From the NCBI GenBank assembly GCA_016194905.1, contig JACQAP010000008.1, positions 186,001 to 250,000 of the forward strand: a stretch of DNA of 64,000 bases, written 5' to 3'. The position numbers and the translations under genes are program-made. This document shows, in pieces, positions 34,935 to 43,215 of this stretch. Positions within the stretch are counted from its first letter, which is position 1. Every line of letters starts with the position of its first letter. This DNA comes from Betaproteobacteria bacterium. GTDB taxonomy: Bacteria > Pseudomonadota > Gammaproteobacteria > Burkholderiales > JACQAP01. The notes below the pieces were generated by a model. The model searched no databases and was not told where the DNA came from. It saw nothing but the letters and a program-made list of their open reading frames with translations.

Positions 34935-36037
34935 TGAGCGGCGCAATTGCCTCGCAGACGATGCTTAATGCGATCTGCCCGTATTTCACGATGTTTCCTC
35001 TTGAATTTCCGATGGGGATATTGGAGAGATACGCAAAAAATGGGCAGAAGCTTCTCGACCCGTTTTGCGGGCGGGGAACGGCCAATTTTGCGGCTCGCGT
35101 TTGTGGCTTAAGTACTTTAGGCGTTGATAGCAGCCCGGTTGCGGCGGCTATCACTGCAGCAAAACTCGCAAATACAGATACCTCGCAAGTGCTGCGCGCC
35201 GCCAGTAGGATTTTAGGAACGGTGCCGTCCGCAGACGTACCGACAGGAGAGTTCTGGGACTTGGCATTTCATCCGACGGTGCTTCAAATGCTATGTCGTC
35301 TCCGAGAGGGGCTCATAACTGATTGCTCATCCGATGCGCGGCGGGCGCTGAGAGGAATATTGTTAGGTGCGCTGCATGGGCCAATAACTAAGGACGTCCC
35401 CAGCTATTTTTCCAATCAATGCATGCGGACCTATGCGCCAAAGCCAGCATATGCCGTGAAGTATTGGCGCTTTCACGGGCAGATGCCTTCCTACGTGGAT
35501 GTACTGGCGTTAGTACGGCGTCGCGCAGAAAGATATCTTAGCGGCGAATTGCCTATAAGTCGTGGAGAATCGAGACTTGGCGACAGCCGCGATCCTTTCT
35601 GCTTTTCGTTAGATTTCCGGGCGGAGTTTGATTGGATAATCACATCACCACCTTACTACGGCATGCGGACGTACATCCCTGACCAATGGCTCAGATACTG
35701 GTTTGTTGGGGGTCCGAGTACAGTTAGTTATTCTTCGGATGGACAGTTGGATCACGGAAGTCCTCATGACTTCATAGTGCAGTTAAAACAAGTCTGGGAG
35801 AACGCAGCAAAGGTGTGTAAAGACGGCGCACGACTGGTAATTCGATTTGGAGGTATAAGTGACAGAAAGGCGACGCCGTTAGAATTGATCAAACAATCCT
35901 TTAGCGGTGCATCCTGGAAGATCAATACTACGTTAAGCGCTGGAACTTCAAAATTAGGTAGGAGACAGGCTGATTCGTTTCTGACGACATCTAGTACGCC
36001 GATTCAAGAATACGATGTGTGGGCTGAACTTCGCTGA
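34934..36037 (+). CDS. DNA adenine/cytosine-N4 methyltransferase-like protein
   Basis: A 367-residue DNA methyltransferase. The SAM-binding motif I is LLDPFCGRGTANFA at 41-54 followed by GVDSSPVAAAITAAKL; the catalytic motif IV is IITSPPYYGM at 235-244, an SPPY type used by N4-cytosine and some N6-adenine enzymes. Between them is KDVPSYFSNQCMRTYAPKPAYAVKYW, a block I associate with methylases of this group. The ATG overlaps the herA stop by one base (TGATG), so the three genes form one transcript. It may mark self DNA so that the HerA-NurA nuclease spares it; that role is inference. Confidence 0.82.
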   Translation: MSGAIASQTMLNAICPYFTMFPLEFPMGILERYAKNGQKLLDPFCGRGTANFAARVCGLSTLGVDSSPVAAAITAAKLANTDTSQVLRAASRILGTVPSADVPTGEFWDLAFHPTVLQMLCRLREGLITDCSSDARRALRGILLGALHGPITKDVPSYFSNQCMRTYAPKPAYAVKYWRFHGQMPSYVDVLALVRRRAERYLSGELPISRGESRLGDSRDPFCFSLDFRAEFDWIITSPPYYGMRTYIPDQWLRYWFVGGPSTVSYSSDGQLDHGSPHDFIVQLKQVWENAAKVCKDGARLVIRFGGISDRKATPLELIKQSFSGASWKINTTLSAGTSKLGRRQADSFLTTSSTPIQEYDVWAELR

Positions 36038-36158
36038 TTGAGATTTGACACTCGTTGTGACGTTTCGACGATATTTCTAGAGGAATCACGTGACTTCAAA
36101 AAAAAGAACGACAGCGATTTCTCCTTGAAAGACATCATTGCCCGGCACGCACGCAGCG

Positions 36159-36198
36159 GGTTCCGGGTCGGTTCCGGGTCAGGTCGGTTCCGGGTCAG
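36159..36198. repeat. short tandem GGTTCCGGGTC repeat
   Basis: Three copies of GGTTCCGGGTC (36159, 36170 and 36186) lie in the 191-base gap between the methyltransferase and the DUF3883 gene. The rest of the gap is AT-rich (TGCATAATTGCATAAAG) and may hold a promoter for the DUF3883 gene. No gene is visible. Confidence 0.6.
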
Positions 36199-36228
36199 GC
36201 CTGCATAATTGCATAAAGAAGAGTTTCA

Positions 36229-37074
36229 ATGAGTACGGCGTGGTCTCGTGAAGAAGTTGAAGCGACGGTTGTCGACTATTTGCACATGCTCACTCAAGAG
36301 CTTGCGGGCCAGGTCTACAACAAGACCAAACATCGTCAAGTATTGAGACACAAGCTTGTAGATCGTAGTGACGCGGCGATCGAGCTCAAACATCAGAATA
36401 TCAGTGCTGTTTTGCTGGCCCTTGGATGCCCGTGGATTTCTGGATACAAGCCTCGTAGCAATTTTCAAAACCTGCTTTTTCAAGTTGTTCAACAGGCGGT
36501 GATTGGCAACGCGCTCTTCGATCAGGCTGCTCTGAATGCTGCGGAGCAGCCAGCGACCGCGCCGCTCTTGACGGACTTAGGGAATATTCTGGTTGCACCA
36601 CCAGAACTCCGTCGGGCAGTGAAGGAAATTGCGGCGACCTATATGCGGCGCGAGATGGGCGTAAAACGCGACTATTTGGCTCGTGAGGCTCGGAATGCAT
36701 CGCTTGGAATGGCGGGTGAAGATTTCGTATTGCAATATGAGCGGGTACGTCTTCACAAGTTAGGAAAGAAACAACTTAGTGATCGGGTAGAACATGTTTC
36801 TGCGACGAAGGGTGACGGTCTTGGATTTGACGTATTGTCGTTTGAGGGAACGGGAAAGGAGCGATTCATTGAAGTCAAGACCACGGCTTTCGCTAAGGAA
36901 ACCCCGTTCTTTGTAAGCAAAAATGAAGTGGAGTTTTCGGAGTCCTTCGCTTCCCAATTCCAGCTGTACAGATTATTCGAATTCAGAAAAGAGCCGAAGA
37001 TGTTCACTTTGAGTAGTGCAGTTGCTAAAAACTGCATCCTCGACCCTATTAGTTATCTTGCGCGATTCGGGTAA
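36229..37074 (+). CDS. DUF3883 / PD-(D/E)xK nuclease-like protein
   Basis: A 281-residue protein. The first about 80 residues contain HLVDRSDAAIELKHQNISAV-like sequence (the actual text is KLVDRSDAAIELKHQNISA at 42-60) and LGCPWISGYKPRSNFQNLL, a module shared with some restriction endonucleases. The C-terminal half is DUF3883: GEDFVLQYERVRL at 163-175, GLGFDVLSFE at 197-206 and RFIEVKTT at 212-219. Asp201, Glu215 and Lys217 fit a PD-(D/E)xK active site. It lies 191 bases after the methyltransferase on the same strand with the same lower GC, so it may be the effector or sensor nuclease of the island. Confidence 0.78.
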   Translation: MSTAWSREEVEATVVDYLHMLTQELAGQVYNKTKHRQVLRHKLVDRSDAAIELKHQNISAVLLALGCPWISGYKPRSNFQNLLFQVVQQAVIGNALFDQAALNAAEQPATAPLLTDLGNILVAPPELRRAVKEIAATYMRREMGVKRDYLAREARNASLGMAGEDFVLQYERVRLHKLGKKQLSDRVEHVSATKGDGLGFDVLSFEGTGKERFIEVKTTAFAKETPFFVSKNEVEFSESFASQFQLYRLFEFRKEPKMFTLSSAVAKNCILDPISYLARFG

Positions 37075-37195
37075 CCACGCAGCATAGACTTGGCCTACGA
37101 TGAGCCTCACCTGACGTCATCGAAGTAACATCCCGATTTCCTGGGTGCGCGGTTCTGCGCCACCGGTACCCGTGCCTGCGCAGCGTTCTTTGCCT

Positions 37196-37444
37196 TCAGC
37201 GGTATTTGTTCGCGCACTTGCTGATTGCTTCGTTCTTCCCCGCGTCAAGGCAGCGGCGTGCATCCTTGTGGCGATCGGTCGCTGGCCGGGTATTGCGGAC
37301 CGAAACGGTAATGTCCCGCTTGCTGTTTTTCGCTATACCGTCTTCCCCAAACTTGGTGTCTTCGGCCATCGCCTGAAAGCTGAAAATTCCACCAGGCAAG
37401 CAGGCCAGGGTACCCACTGCGGCAAGGAACAATTTGATCTGCAT
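37196..37444 (-). CDS. small secreted protein, hypothetical
   Basis: An 82-residue exported protein. The start at 37444 was chosen because it is preceded on this strand by CAGGAGG nine bases upstream and begins a signal peptide, MQIKLFLAAVGTLACLPGG and then IFSFQAMA before EDTKFGEDG. The mature part is about 55 residues, charged, with two cysteines (RRCLDAG, SKCANKY) that could form a disulphide in the periplasm. No family recognised. Confidence 0.6.
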   Translation of the reverse strand: MQIKLFLAAVGTLACLPGGIFSFQAMAEDTKFGEDGIAKNSKRDITVSVRNTRPATDRHKDARRCLDAGKNEAISKCANKYR

Positions 37445-37617
37445 AAGAGCGTGCCTCCTGTTGAATTGCACGCAATGATGATCCTGCCCGGGCAGAGGTT
37501 CGTCAAGCAGTAAGACTTCGCGCAACGGCACGACTTATGCGGATGGCGTTTTAACGCGTCGTCGCACAGCGACGGGCTTTCGCTTATTCGCCATCGATCG
37601 ATGATGCGATATCGGGG

Positions 37618-37956
37618 CTATTTCAGGGAAAGTTCTTCAACACCTGAACCCGTATTGGCCGCACAGCTCCACTGGGTTTTCCACTGGGTCATCCCCGAAT
37701 CACAGTTGTCGGGGGTGCTTGCACGGCGATAGCAGAGCCTGTCCGGTTTGGTTATCGACCAATTTCTCGGCACATCGGAATAGTATTCAACGGGCGTGCC
37801 GTTCGGGGCATCCGGGCCCCACGTGATTTCCACGCGGCAGACGCTGTCCCAGGTGCCTGACACGAGTTTGACGTCGCCTGCCAAGGCGTTCGCTATGGAG
37901 GCTAGCGCCAGTATGCAAGCGAATATCCCAGGAAGAAATTCGGTCTTCTTCAGCAT
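37618..37956 (-). CDS. small secreted cysteine-containing protein, hypothetical
   Basis: A 112-residue exported protein. A signal peptide (MLKKTEFLPGIFACILALAS, cleavage near ALAG) is followed by a mature region with four cysteines (SVCRVEI, DRLCYRR, DNCDSG, WSCAANT), suggesting two disulphides, and several tryptophans. AAAGGA sits upstream of the ATG at 37956. No family recognised. It lies next to another small secreted protein on the same strand, with about 170 bases between. Confidence 0.6.
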   Translation of the reverse strand: MLKKTEFLPGIFACILALASIANALAGDVKLVSGTWDSVCRVEITWGPDAPNGTPVEYYSDVPRNWSITKPDRLCYRRASTPDNCDSGMTQWKTQWSCAANTGSGVEELSLK

Positions 37957-38299
37957 TGCAGTTTCCTTTGCGTATCCACGGTCAAAGGGGTTGTTACAGT
38001 ACTTTCACCAACGACCAACAGACTAACGGGGAAAAGTATATGCGAACCCTGAACGTGGAGAAAAATCGGGTCAGGCTGAGCTAGCCCGGATTTCGTGGAC
38101 ACCGAATTGGGGGAGAATAAATCCCAATGGAGGTGATCCATGGCAACGCAAGTATTTCACCCAAGAGTTCCGATCACCAATGCCCGACGGCATGTAGGCG
38201 CACCGCCAACCACGGTCAATCGCAGTCCCGAGGTCGTGCATACGATTCTCAACCATGCGGCGCGAGCCCATGATACCGTCGCCACAGGAGGCTTCTGTC
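37957..38299. other. intergenic region with REP-like TAGCCCGGAT and an extended Shine-Dalgarno
   Basis: This gap separates the leftward secreted-protein genes from the large rightward gene. It contains CTAGCCCGGATTTCG (38081-38095), similar to a site at 48635-48649. At 38129-38139 is GGAGGTGATCC, an 11-base complement of the 16S rRNA 3' end, immediately before the ATG at 38140. The frame from that ATG reads 161 codons but overlaps the large gene out of frame after 38300 and has no recognisable domain, so I do not call it a gene. Confidence 0.45.
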
Positions 38300-41200
38300 A
38301 TGAGACATCCGACTCGAATCGCAAGCAGCGCTTCACATCTTCGGACGTTTGCGTTGACGCTCTTCCTCGCGACGGCTGTGGCGCCCCTCGAGGCCAGCGC
38401 CTGCGACAACCAGACCAATGGCTGGGTGAACGGCGCCACCAACTACTGGCACGGCGCTCTCGGCAAAACCGACTTTTGCAACAATGCGTCGGTGGGTGCC
38501 GATCGGCAGAAGGCGGCCGATTGTGCGTGGAACTTCACGATCGCCAGGTTTGGCTCCTCGCCGGACGACACCTGCGCACGGAACAAAATCGAGACATCGC
38601 CGCAGGGGAAGGCGGACCTCGATGACTTCCTGCAGAAATGGCAGGTGGCCACCGGCGCCGATTGCTCGCAGTCGTCCATCAATCTCTTCTTTCCGTACTG
38701 GCACGGTGCCCTCGGGAAAGCGGAGTTCTGCAACAACGCCGCCATTGGCCCGGATCGCAACAAGGCGAAGGAGTGTGCGTTCCAGGCGCTGGTGCGCGAC
38801 AAGGGCGTGGCGCCGACTTCGTGCCTGAAGGATGCCATCGCCAATTCGACGGACGGATCCAAAGACCTCGACGACTTTGTGAAGATCTGGCAGTTGGCCA
38901 GCGGCGCCGATTGCTCGCAGGCAACCATCGACTACTTCTTTTCCTACTGGCACGGCGCCCTCGGCAAGCCCGAATACTGCAACAACGCCGCCGTCGGCCC
39001 GAATCGACAGATGGCGATCGACTGTGCGTTCCAGGCTTTGCGCGACATCGGCGTCGCCGCCAATTCCTGCCTGCGCGATGCCATTCCCAACACGCCCGCC
39101 GGAACCCAGGACCTCGACGACTTCGTGGCGAAGTGGACAGTCGCGAGCGGCGCCGATTGCTCGCAGTCGTCCATCGACTTCTTCTTCAACTACTGGCACG
39201 GCGCCCTGGGACGGGCCGACTACTGCAACAACGCGGCGATCGGCCCGGACCGGAACAAGGCGAAGGAGTGCGCGTTCCAGGCGCTGGTGCGCGACAAGGG
39301 TGTCTCGCCGACGTCGTGCCTGAAGGACGCCATCGCCGATTCGCCGAGCGGAAAAAAAGACCTCGACGATTTCGTGAGCAAGTGGCAGACGGCCAGCGGG
39401 AACGATTGCTCCCAGGCATCCATCGACTTCTTCTTCAACTACTGGCACGGCGCCCTCGGCAAGGCCGAGGTCTGCAACAACGCGGCCGTCGGACCCGATC
39501 GGATGGAGGCGCAAGACTGTGCGTTCCAGGCGCTGGTGCGCGACAAGGGCGTCTCACCGACGTCCTGCCTGCGCGATGCCATCGCCAATTCGCCGGAGGG
39601 AAAAAAAGACCTCGACGATTTCGTGCGCAAATGGACGGCGATGCAGAGCACGCGTCCACCGGGAACGGTATCGGCGAACATGACTTCGCTGACGCCTGCC
39701 GACGCGGAAGTCTGCGACCCCACCAAGGCGCTTGCGGAGAACTTCTTTCCTCCCATCGCCGCTCTCGATTGGTCGCCCACCGTACCCGGGGAGTTCAAGG
39801 TAAAGCCGATCGGCTTCACTCTACCCGGGGATCTGGTATTCGACGCCACGCAACACGTCACCAATGCGTTGGGTGCGAACGAAGGCCGGCTGCGACCCGA
39901 GTTGCGTGCGGCCGCCAAACGCGCGGACCCCCGGTTCGACTTGTGCGAATCGGCCAAGGCGTTCGCCCACGACGACACGGTGCTCGGCAGGGCATTCGCG
40001 GATCTGAGCGTGACGGGCAAGAGGTCGTTCGCGCAGTTTCGGCAAATCAAGCCAACCGAAAAAAATCTTGTCGGGTGCACCGGCAACACCCAGGCGGTGG
40101 CCAGCGCATTGAACCGGGCCTACAACGTGGCCAACGCCATTCGCTTCGCCAACTCTCCCGATCGGCGCCGGCTGGGCTGGATCGCCGTATCCGGCGAAGA
40201 CGATCAACCGCATCGGCCGGTGAACGTTCCCGCAGGGGAATTCCCGCAGTACGACCTGTCGGTCACGGTCCCGGTACGGGGATACAACGGCATGCCACCC
40301 CCGCCTTCAATCACGCTGAACACGCGTTACATGATGGCGCAGCCGGCGCCCGCCGGGCTGGCGAAGCCGCCGCATGATGTCGGTCGCTTTGTGCCCGACG
40401 ACCCGACACCCGTGCTGGATCCCGACGCCGAAGTGATCCTCTTTATCCACGGGATGGATTCCCGGCTCGAGGAAGCGCTCGACCTCACGCATGCGCTGCA
40501 TAAAATCGGCGCAAAGAGCGGCAAGAAATACGCGGTCATCGCCATGGACCTGCCGACGAGCGGCTACGCCGACAACATCGATCACCTGCGGATCGCCTCG
40601 CTCGAGACCACCGGCGTGGCGAAGTTTCGTCCCGTGGGAGCGAGGGACGTCGAGATCACCGACCTCAAGATCTTCGACGCCGGCGCCAGGAACAACGTCC
40701 CCGTCGTCGATTTCATCGAAGACTTCATCGTGGCGTTCGTGGATAAACTCGATAGCAAGCAGCCGGGCCTGAAGCAACGGGTGCGCGCGGTCGTCGGCGG
40801 CAGCCTGGGCGGGAACATGTCGATGCGCCTCGGTCGCCGGGCGGGCAACGGGTGGATCATGAACGTCGTGCCCTGGTCCCCCGCCGCCATCTGGCCGTCG
40901 TATGTTGAGGGCTCCAACTTGATAAACCATATTGCCGTGGCGGTACCGTGGCTCTGGGCCGGCGGCGATCCCAGGATGGTCGCCGAGAGCGATGTCATGC
41001 GCCGGCTCTTCTTCTATTACGCGTTCGACTGGCGGATGGGCATGGCACGCCAGAAGCCCCAGGCGGAAGAGTGGTACCGGGACGACTGGAACTGCAAGGA
41101 AGCGCATATGTTCGGCGCACGGCTCGACCGGCACGAGACCTACGATTCCACGTTCCGGTTGTGGCACTGGCGGCTCGGTGCCGAACAACTGGTGTTCAGC

Positions 41201-41443
41201 CAGCAACTCATCGCGTCCGACACGAGACAGCCGCTGTACATGCAAAACACCACTCGAATGCTGCTGGCCTGCGGCTACGATGACGCGGGCGGAGATCTCT
41301 GCAAGTACGCGCGCGCTGTTGCCTGGAAGATGACCACCACGCCGGGGAAGGCCGTCTTCTTGCGCGATACCGGGCATTCGATTCACAACGAGCGACCCAA
41401 CTGGCTGGCCAGAGCGATCGTCGATTTTATCGAGGGCCGATAG
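38300..41443 (+). CDS. secreted five-repeat protein with C-terminal alpha/beta hydrolase domain
   Basis: A 1047-residue exported protein. The ATG at 38300 is chosen because it has GGAGG upstream and begins a signal peptide (MRHPTRIASSASHLRTFALT to EASA). From Cys35, five tandem units of 82-86 residues follow (see repeat entry), each with a YWHGALG core and four cysteines. After a linker of about 230 residues the C-terminal domain has the alpha/beta-hydrolase signs VILFIHGMDSRLEEA, a GGSLGGN nucleophile elbow and a late His in RDTGHSIHNERP. The N-terminal units may bind a wall or surface ligand, with the hydrolase acting on an ester. I know no described family with this layout. Confidence 0.75.
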   Translation: MRHPTRIASSASHLRTFALTLFLATAVAPLEASACDNQTNGWVNGATNYWHGALGKTDFCNNASVGADRQKAADCAWNFTIARFGSSPDDTCARNKIETSPQGKADLDDFLQKWQVATGADCSQSSINLFFPYWHGALGKAEFCNNAAIGPDRNKAKECAFQALVRDKGVAPTSCLKDAIANSTDGSKDLDDFVKIWQLASGADCSQATIDYFFSYWHGALGKPEYCNNAAVGPNRQMAIDCAFQALRDIGVAANSCLRDAIPNTPAGTQDLDDFVAKWTVASGADCSQSSIDFFFNYWHGALGRADYCNNAAIGPDRNKAKECAFQALVRDKGVSPTSCLKDAIADSPSGKKDLDDFVSKWQTASGNDCSQASIDFFFNYWHGALGKAEVCNNAAVGPDRMEAQDCAFQALVRDKGVSPTSCLRDAIANSPEGKKDLDDFVRKWTAMQSTRPPGTVSANMTSLTPADAEVCDPTKALAENFFPPIAALDWSPTVPGEFKVKPIGFTLPGDLVFDATQHVTNALGANEGRLRPELRAAAKRADPRFDLCESAKAFAHDDTVLGRAFADLSVTGKRSFAQFRQIKPTEKNLVGCTGNTQAVASALNRAYNVANAIRFANSPDRRRLGWIAVSGEDDQPHRPVNVPAGEFPQYDLSVTVPVRGYNGMPPPPSITLNTRYMMAQPAPAGLAKPPHDVGRFVPDDPTPVLDPDAEVILFIHGMDSRLEEALDLTHALHKIGAKSGKKYAVIAMDLPTSGYADNIDHLRIASLETTGVAKFRPVGARDVEITDLKIFDAGARNNVPVVDFIEDFIVAFVDKLDSKQPGLKQRVRAVVGGSLGGNMSMRLGRRAGNGWIMNVVPWSPAAIWPSYVEGSNLINHIAVAVPWLWAGGDPRMVAESDVMRRLFFYYAFDWRMGMARQKPQAEEWYRDDWNCKEAHMFGARLDRHETYDSTFRLWHWRLGAEQLVFSQQLIASDTRQPLYMQNTTRMLLACGYDDAGGDLCKYARAVAWKMTTTPGKAVFLRDTGHSIHNERPNWLARAIVDFIEGR
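38402..39652 (+). repeat. five tandem coding repeats of about 250 bases
   Basis: Units run 38402-38659 (86 residues), 38660-38908 (83), 38909-39154 (82), 39155-39403 (83) and 39404-39652 (83). Most units read DCSQxSIDFFFNYWHGALGK, then a CNNAA..GPDR, KECAFQALVRDKGV, SCLKDAI and DLDDFVxKW segment. Cysteines recur at four fixed places, so each unit probably closes two disulphides. DNA identity between units is high, which points to recent duplication. Confidence 0.85.
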
Positions 41444-41731
41444 GGCAAAAAGCGGCGCCGATCCGTGCGGCCCGCAGCACTGAACTGCGGTGAAGTAATG
41501 CGCAATGCGGGGGTCTGGGAAATACGCAGGAAGTGCGAGGTCAGGATGAGCTGACCCCGGTCAGTCCCCAGTCCGGCCAGCGTATGGTCGGCTTATGCGT
41601 CGAAGCGTATGATTCCGCAACCCTCTTCGTGGAGTGCCCAGATAGCGCGGATCGGACGGCCGATGGCGCGCCCGCAATCCCGATCGGGCGCGATGCCCGA
41701 ACTGAATTTTCTTCGTCTCTCGGAGAAGCCC

Positions 41732-42271
41732 ATGAAACCCGTCACTCGTTGGGTACTCTTGGTTCTGGTCGTGGTGGCGATCGCCGCCATTCTTTTTGTA
41801 CTCTGGCCCCAGCGCGAGAAGGCCCCGCCCGATAGCGGAGTTGCCAAACAGTCTGTCGCGCCGCCCGCTGCCCCGGTCACACCCAAGGCGGAGCCGGTAA
41901 CTGCATCGGTGCTCTTCGACTTCGATCGGTCAGTGCTACGATCCGCGGAAACCCCGAAGCTCGACGAACTGACCGCCAAGTTCAAGGGCGGCGCGTTCGA
42001 TCGCGTCGACGCCGTCGGCCACGCCGATCGGATCGGCTCGGACGCGTACAACCTGCGCCTTTCCGAACGGCGCGCCGAAGCGGTGCGAGCCTACCTGGTC
42101 GGCAAAGGTGTGGACGCCGGCCGCGTTCGCACCGAAGCCAAGGGGGAGAAGGAGCCCATAACCGGTGAAGCCTGCAAGAAACTGGGCGCCGAAAGGCGAA
42201 AGAACCAGAAGCTGATCGAATGCCTGCAACCCGATCGCCGCGTGGAGATCACGCTCGCAGCCACGCGCTAA
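41732..42271 (+). CDS. OmpA-family peptidoglycan-binding lipoprotein-like protein
   Basis: A 179-residue membrane-anchored periplasmic protein. Residues 7-24 (WVLLVLVVVAIAAILFVL) are an N-terminal anchor, followed by a Pro-rich linker and an OmpA-like domain with VLFDFDRSVLR, VGHADRIGSDAYNLRLSERR and PDRRVEI. The Asp and Arg that bind diaminopimelate are present in that pattern. The ATG at 41732 has CGGAGAAG upstream. It probably ties the inner membrane to the cell wall. The stretch 41444-41731 before it holds a GGTCAGGATGAGCTGACC palindrome and no gene. Confidence 0.84.
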   Translation: MKPVTRWVLLVLVVVAIAAILFVLWPQREKAPPDSGVAKQSVAPPAAPVTPKAEPVTASVLFDFDRSVLRSAETPKLDELTAKFKGGAFDRVDAVGHADRIGSDAYNLRLSERRAEAVRAYLVGKGVDAGRVRTEAKGEKEPITGEACKKLGAERRKNQKLIECLQPDRRVEITLAATR

Positions 42272-42273
42272 GC

Positions 42274-42630
42274 TCACTCCGGCTCGATCGAGACTGGCGT
42301 GCCAATGGCGAGAGCGCAGCTTGCCGCCGCGCTGCCCTGGTTGATGGCCAGTTCCGCGAGGCCGTTGGAGTTTTCGTACCAGATCGCAGTGCCGGGTGGC
42401 GCGTCGGCAAAAATGCGCACGGGCTGAAAACAGCGGTCCCGCGCGCGCAGGAATGCATCCGGCGCCAGTGCTCTCGCCCGCAAGCCGGTGGCGGCATTGC
42501 CATACGGGTCCAGGTAGATGATCTCGGCCAGATCGGCGAAAGGACAAGGGGACAGACCACGATTATCTGCCAGGCTTAGCGTCGATTCCTCCTTCTCCTT
42601 CCCTTCGCCGAGGAGCTTTTTATGCGCCAC
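42274..42630 (-). pseudogene. C-terminal fragment of a SAM hydroxide adenosyltransferase (DUF62-like)
   Basis: This minus-strand frame ends with ADLAEIIYLDPYGNAATGLR and continues RIFADAPPGTAIWYENSNGLAELAINQGSAA, matching the C-terminal domain of the SAM-dependent chlorinase/fluorinase and SAM hydroxide adenosyltransferase family. The N-terminal catalytic domain is absent; the first about 30 codons (MAHKKLLGEGKEKEE...) are unrelated. The family protein is normally about 260-280 residues, so about two thirds are lost. It is likely non-functional. Confidence 0.6.
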
Positions 42631-42722
42631 CGTGCACCTGAAAGTCCGAAAGGCTCATAATCGATCGAGGCATTGGGGAAATCGTGATCTGTCTGTTTCC
42701 CCTTTTTCTTTGGAGCCGTGCA

Positions 42723-43112
42723 ATGCGCAGAACTATTTTGATGATGCTATTGCTTGTGGTGAGCGGTGGTGCGGCCGCAGAGTGGGTGCAGGTGGGTGGA
42801 AATGAAAGCAGCACCTCCTACGCCGATCCCGCCACCATTCGCAAAACAGGCGACATGGTGAAAATGTGGAATCTGCTTGACTTCAAGACGGCCCAGGCAC
42901 GTCCCTACGGAACGCCTTATCTGTCGCAGAAGACGCAACAGGAATACGACTGCAAGGAAGGGCGGGCGCGAATAATCGATTTGCTTCGTTACTCTGAAAA
43001 TATGGGCACGGGCGAAATAACCTCTTCAGAGTCTGATTCCGGCAAGTGGGAGCCAGTCCCGCCTGGCACCGTAAGCGAAGCGCTGTGGGAATTGGCCTGT
43101 GACAAGCGGTAG
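42723..43112 (+). CDS. surface-adhesin protein E-like protein
   Basis: A 129-residue exported protein. The signal peptide MRRTILMMLLLVVSGGAAA is followed by EWVQVGGNESSTSYADPATIRKTGDMVKMWNLLDF, the standard opening of the surface-adhesin E family, then EYDCKEGRARIIDLLRYSENMGTG and the final AC pair. The family is widespread in proteobacteria; only some members are proven adhesins, so the role is provisional. The ATG at 42723 has GGAG nearby. Cysteines Cys-Lys-Glu-Gly and the last Cys may pair. Confidence 0.78.
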   Translation: MRRTILMMLLLVVSGGAAAEWVQVGGNESSTSYADPATIRKTGDMVKMWNLLDFKTAQARPYGTPYLSQKTQQEYDCKEGRARIIDLLRYSENMGTGEITSSESDSGKWEPVPPGTVSEALWELACDKR

Positions 43113-43215
43113 GGGCTTGTGACTTTATCGCGGGCTATTGTGCGGCCCGCTTACTGTAATTGTTTTCCCCCTGTTAGACTTCCCGACGAATTTTCCAACA
43201 AACCCATAACTCAAC

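Noticed and set aside
38140-38625. 161-codon frame after the perfect Shine-Dalgarno
   Set aside because: Most of it is out of frame with the strongly supported secreted protein; only the first 50 codons are independent and have no domain. Kept as a finding, not as a gene.
38402-39652. Regular repeats, considered as a CRISPR-like array
   Set aside because: Units are about 250 bases, in frame, and code for a cysteine-rich domain with conserved residues; there are no short unique spacers.
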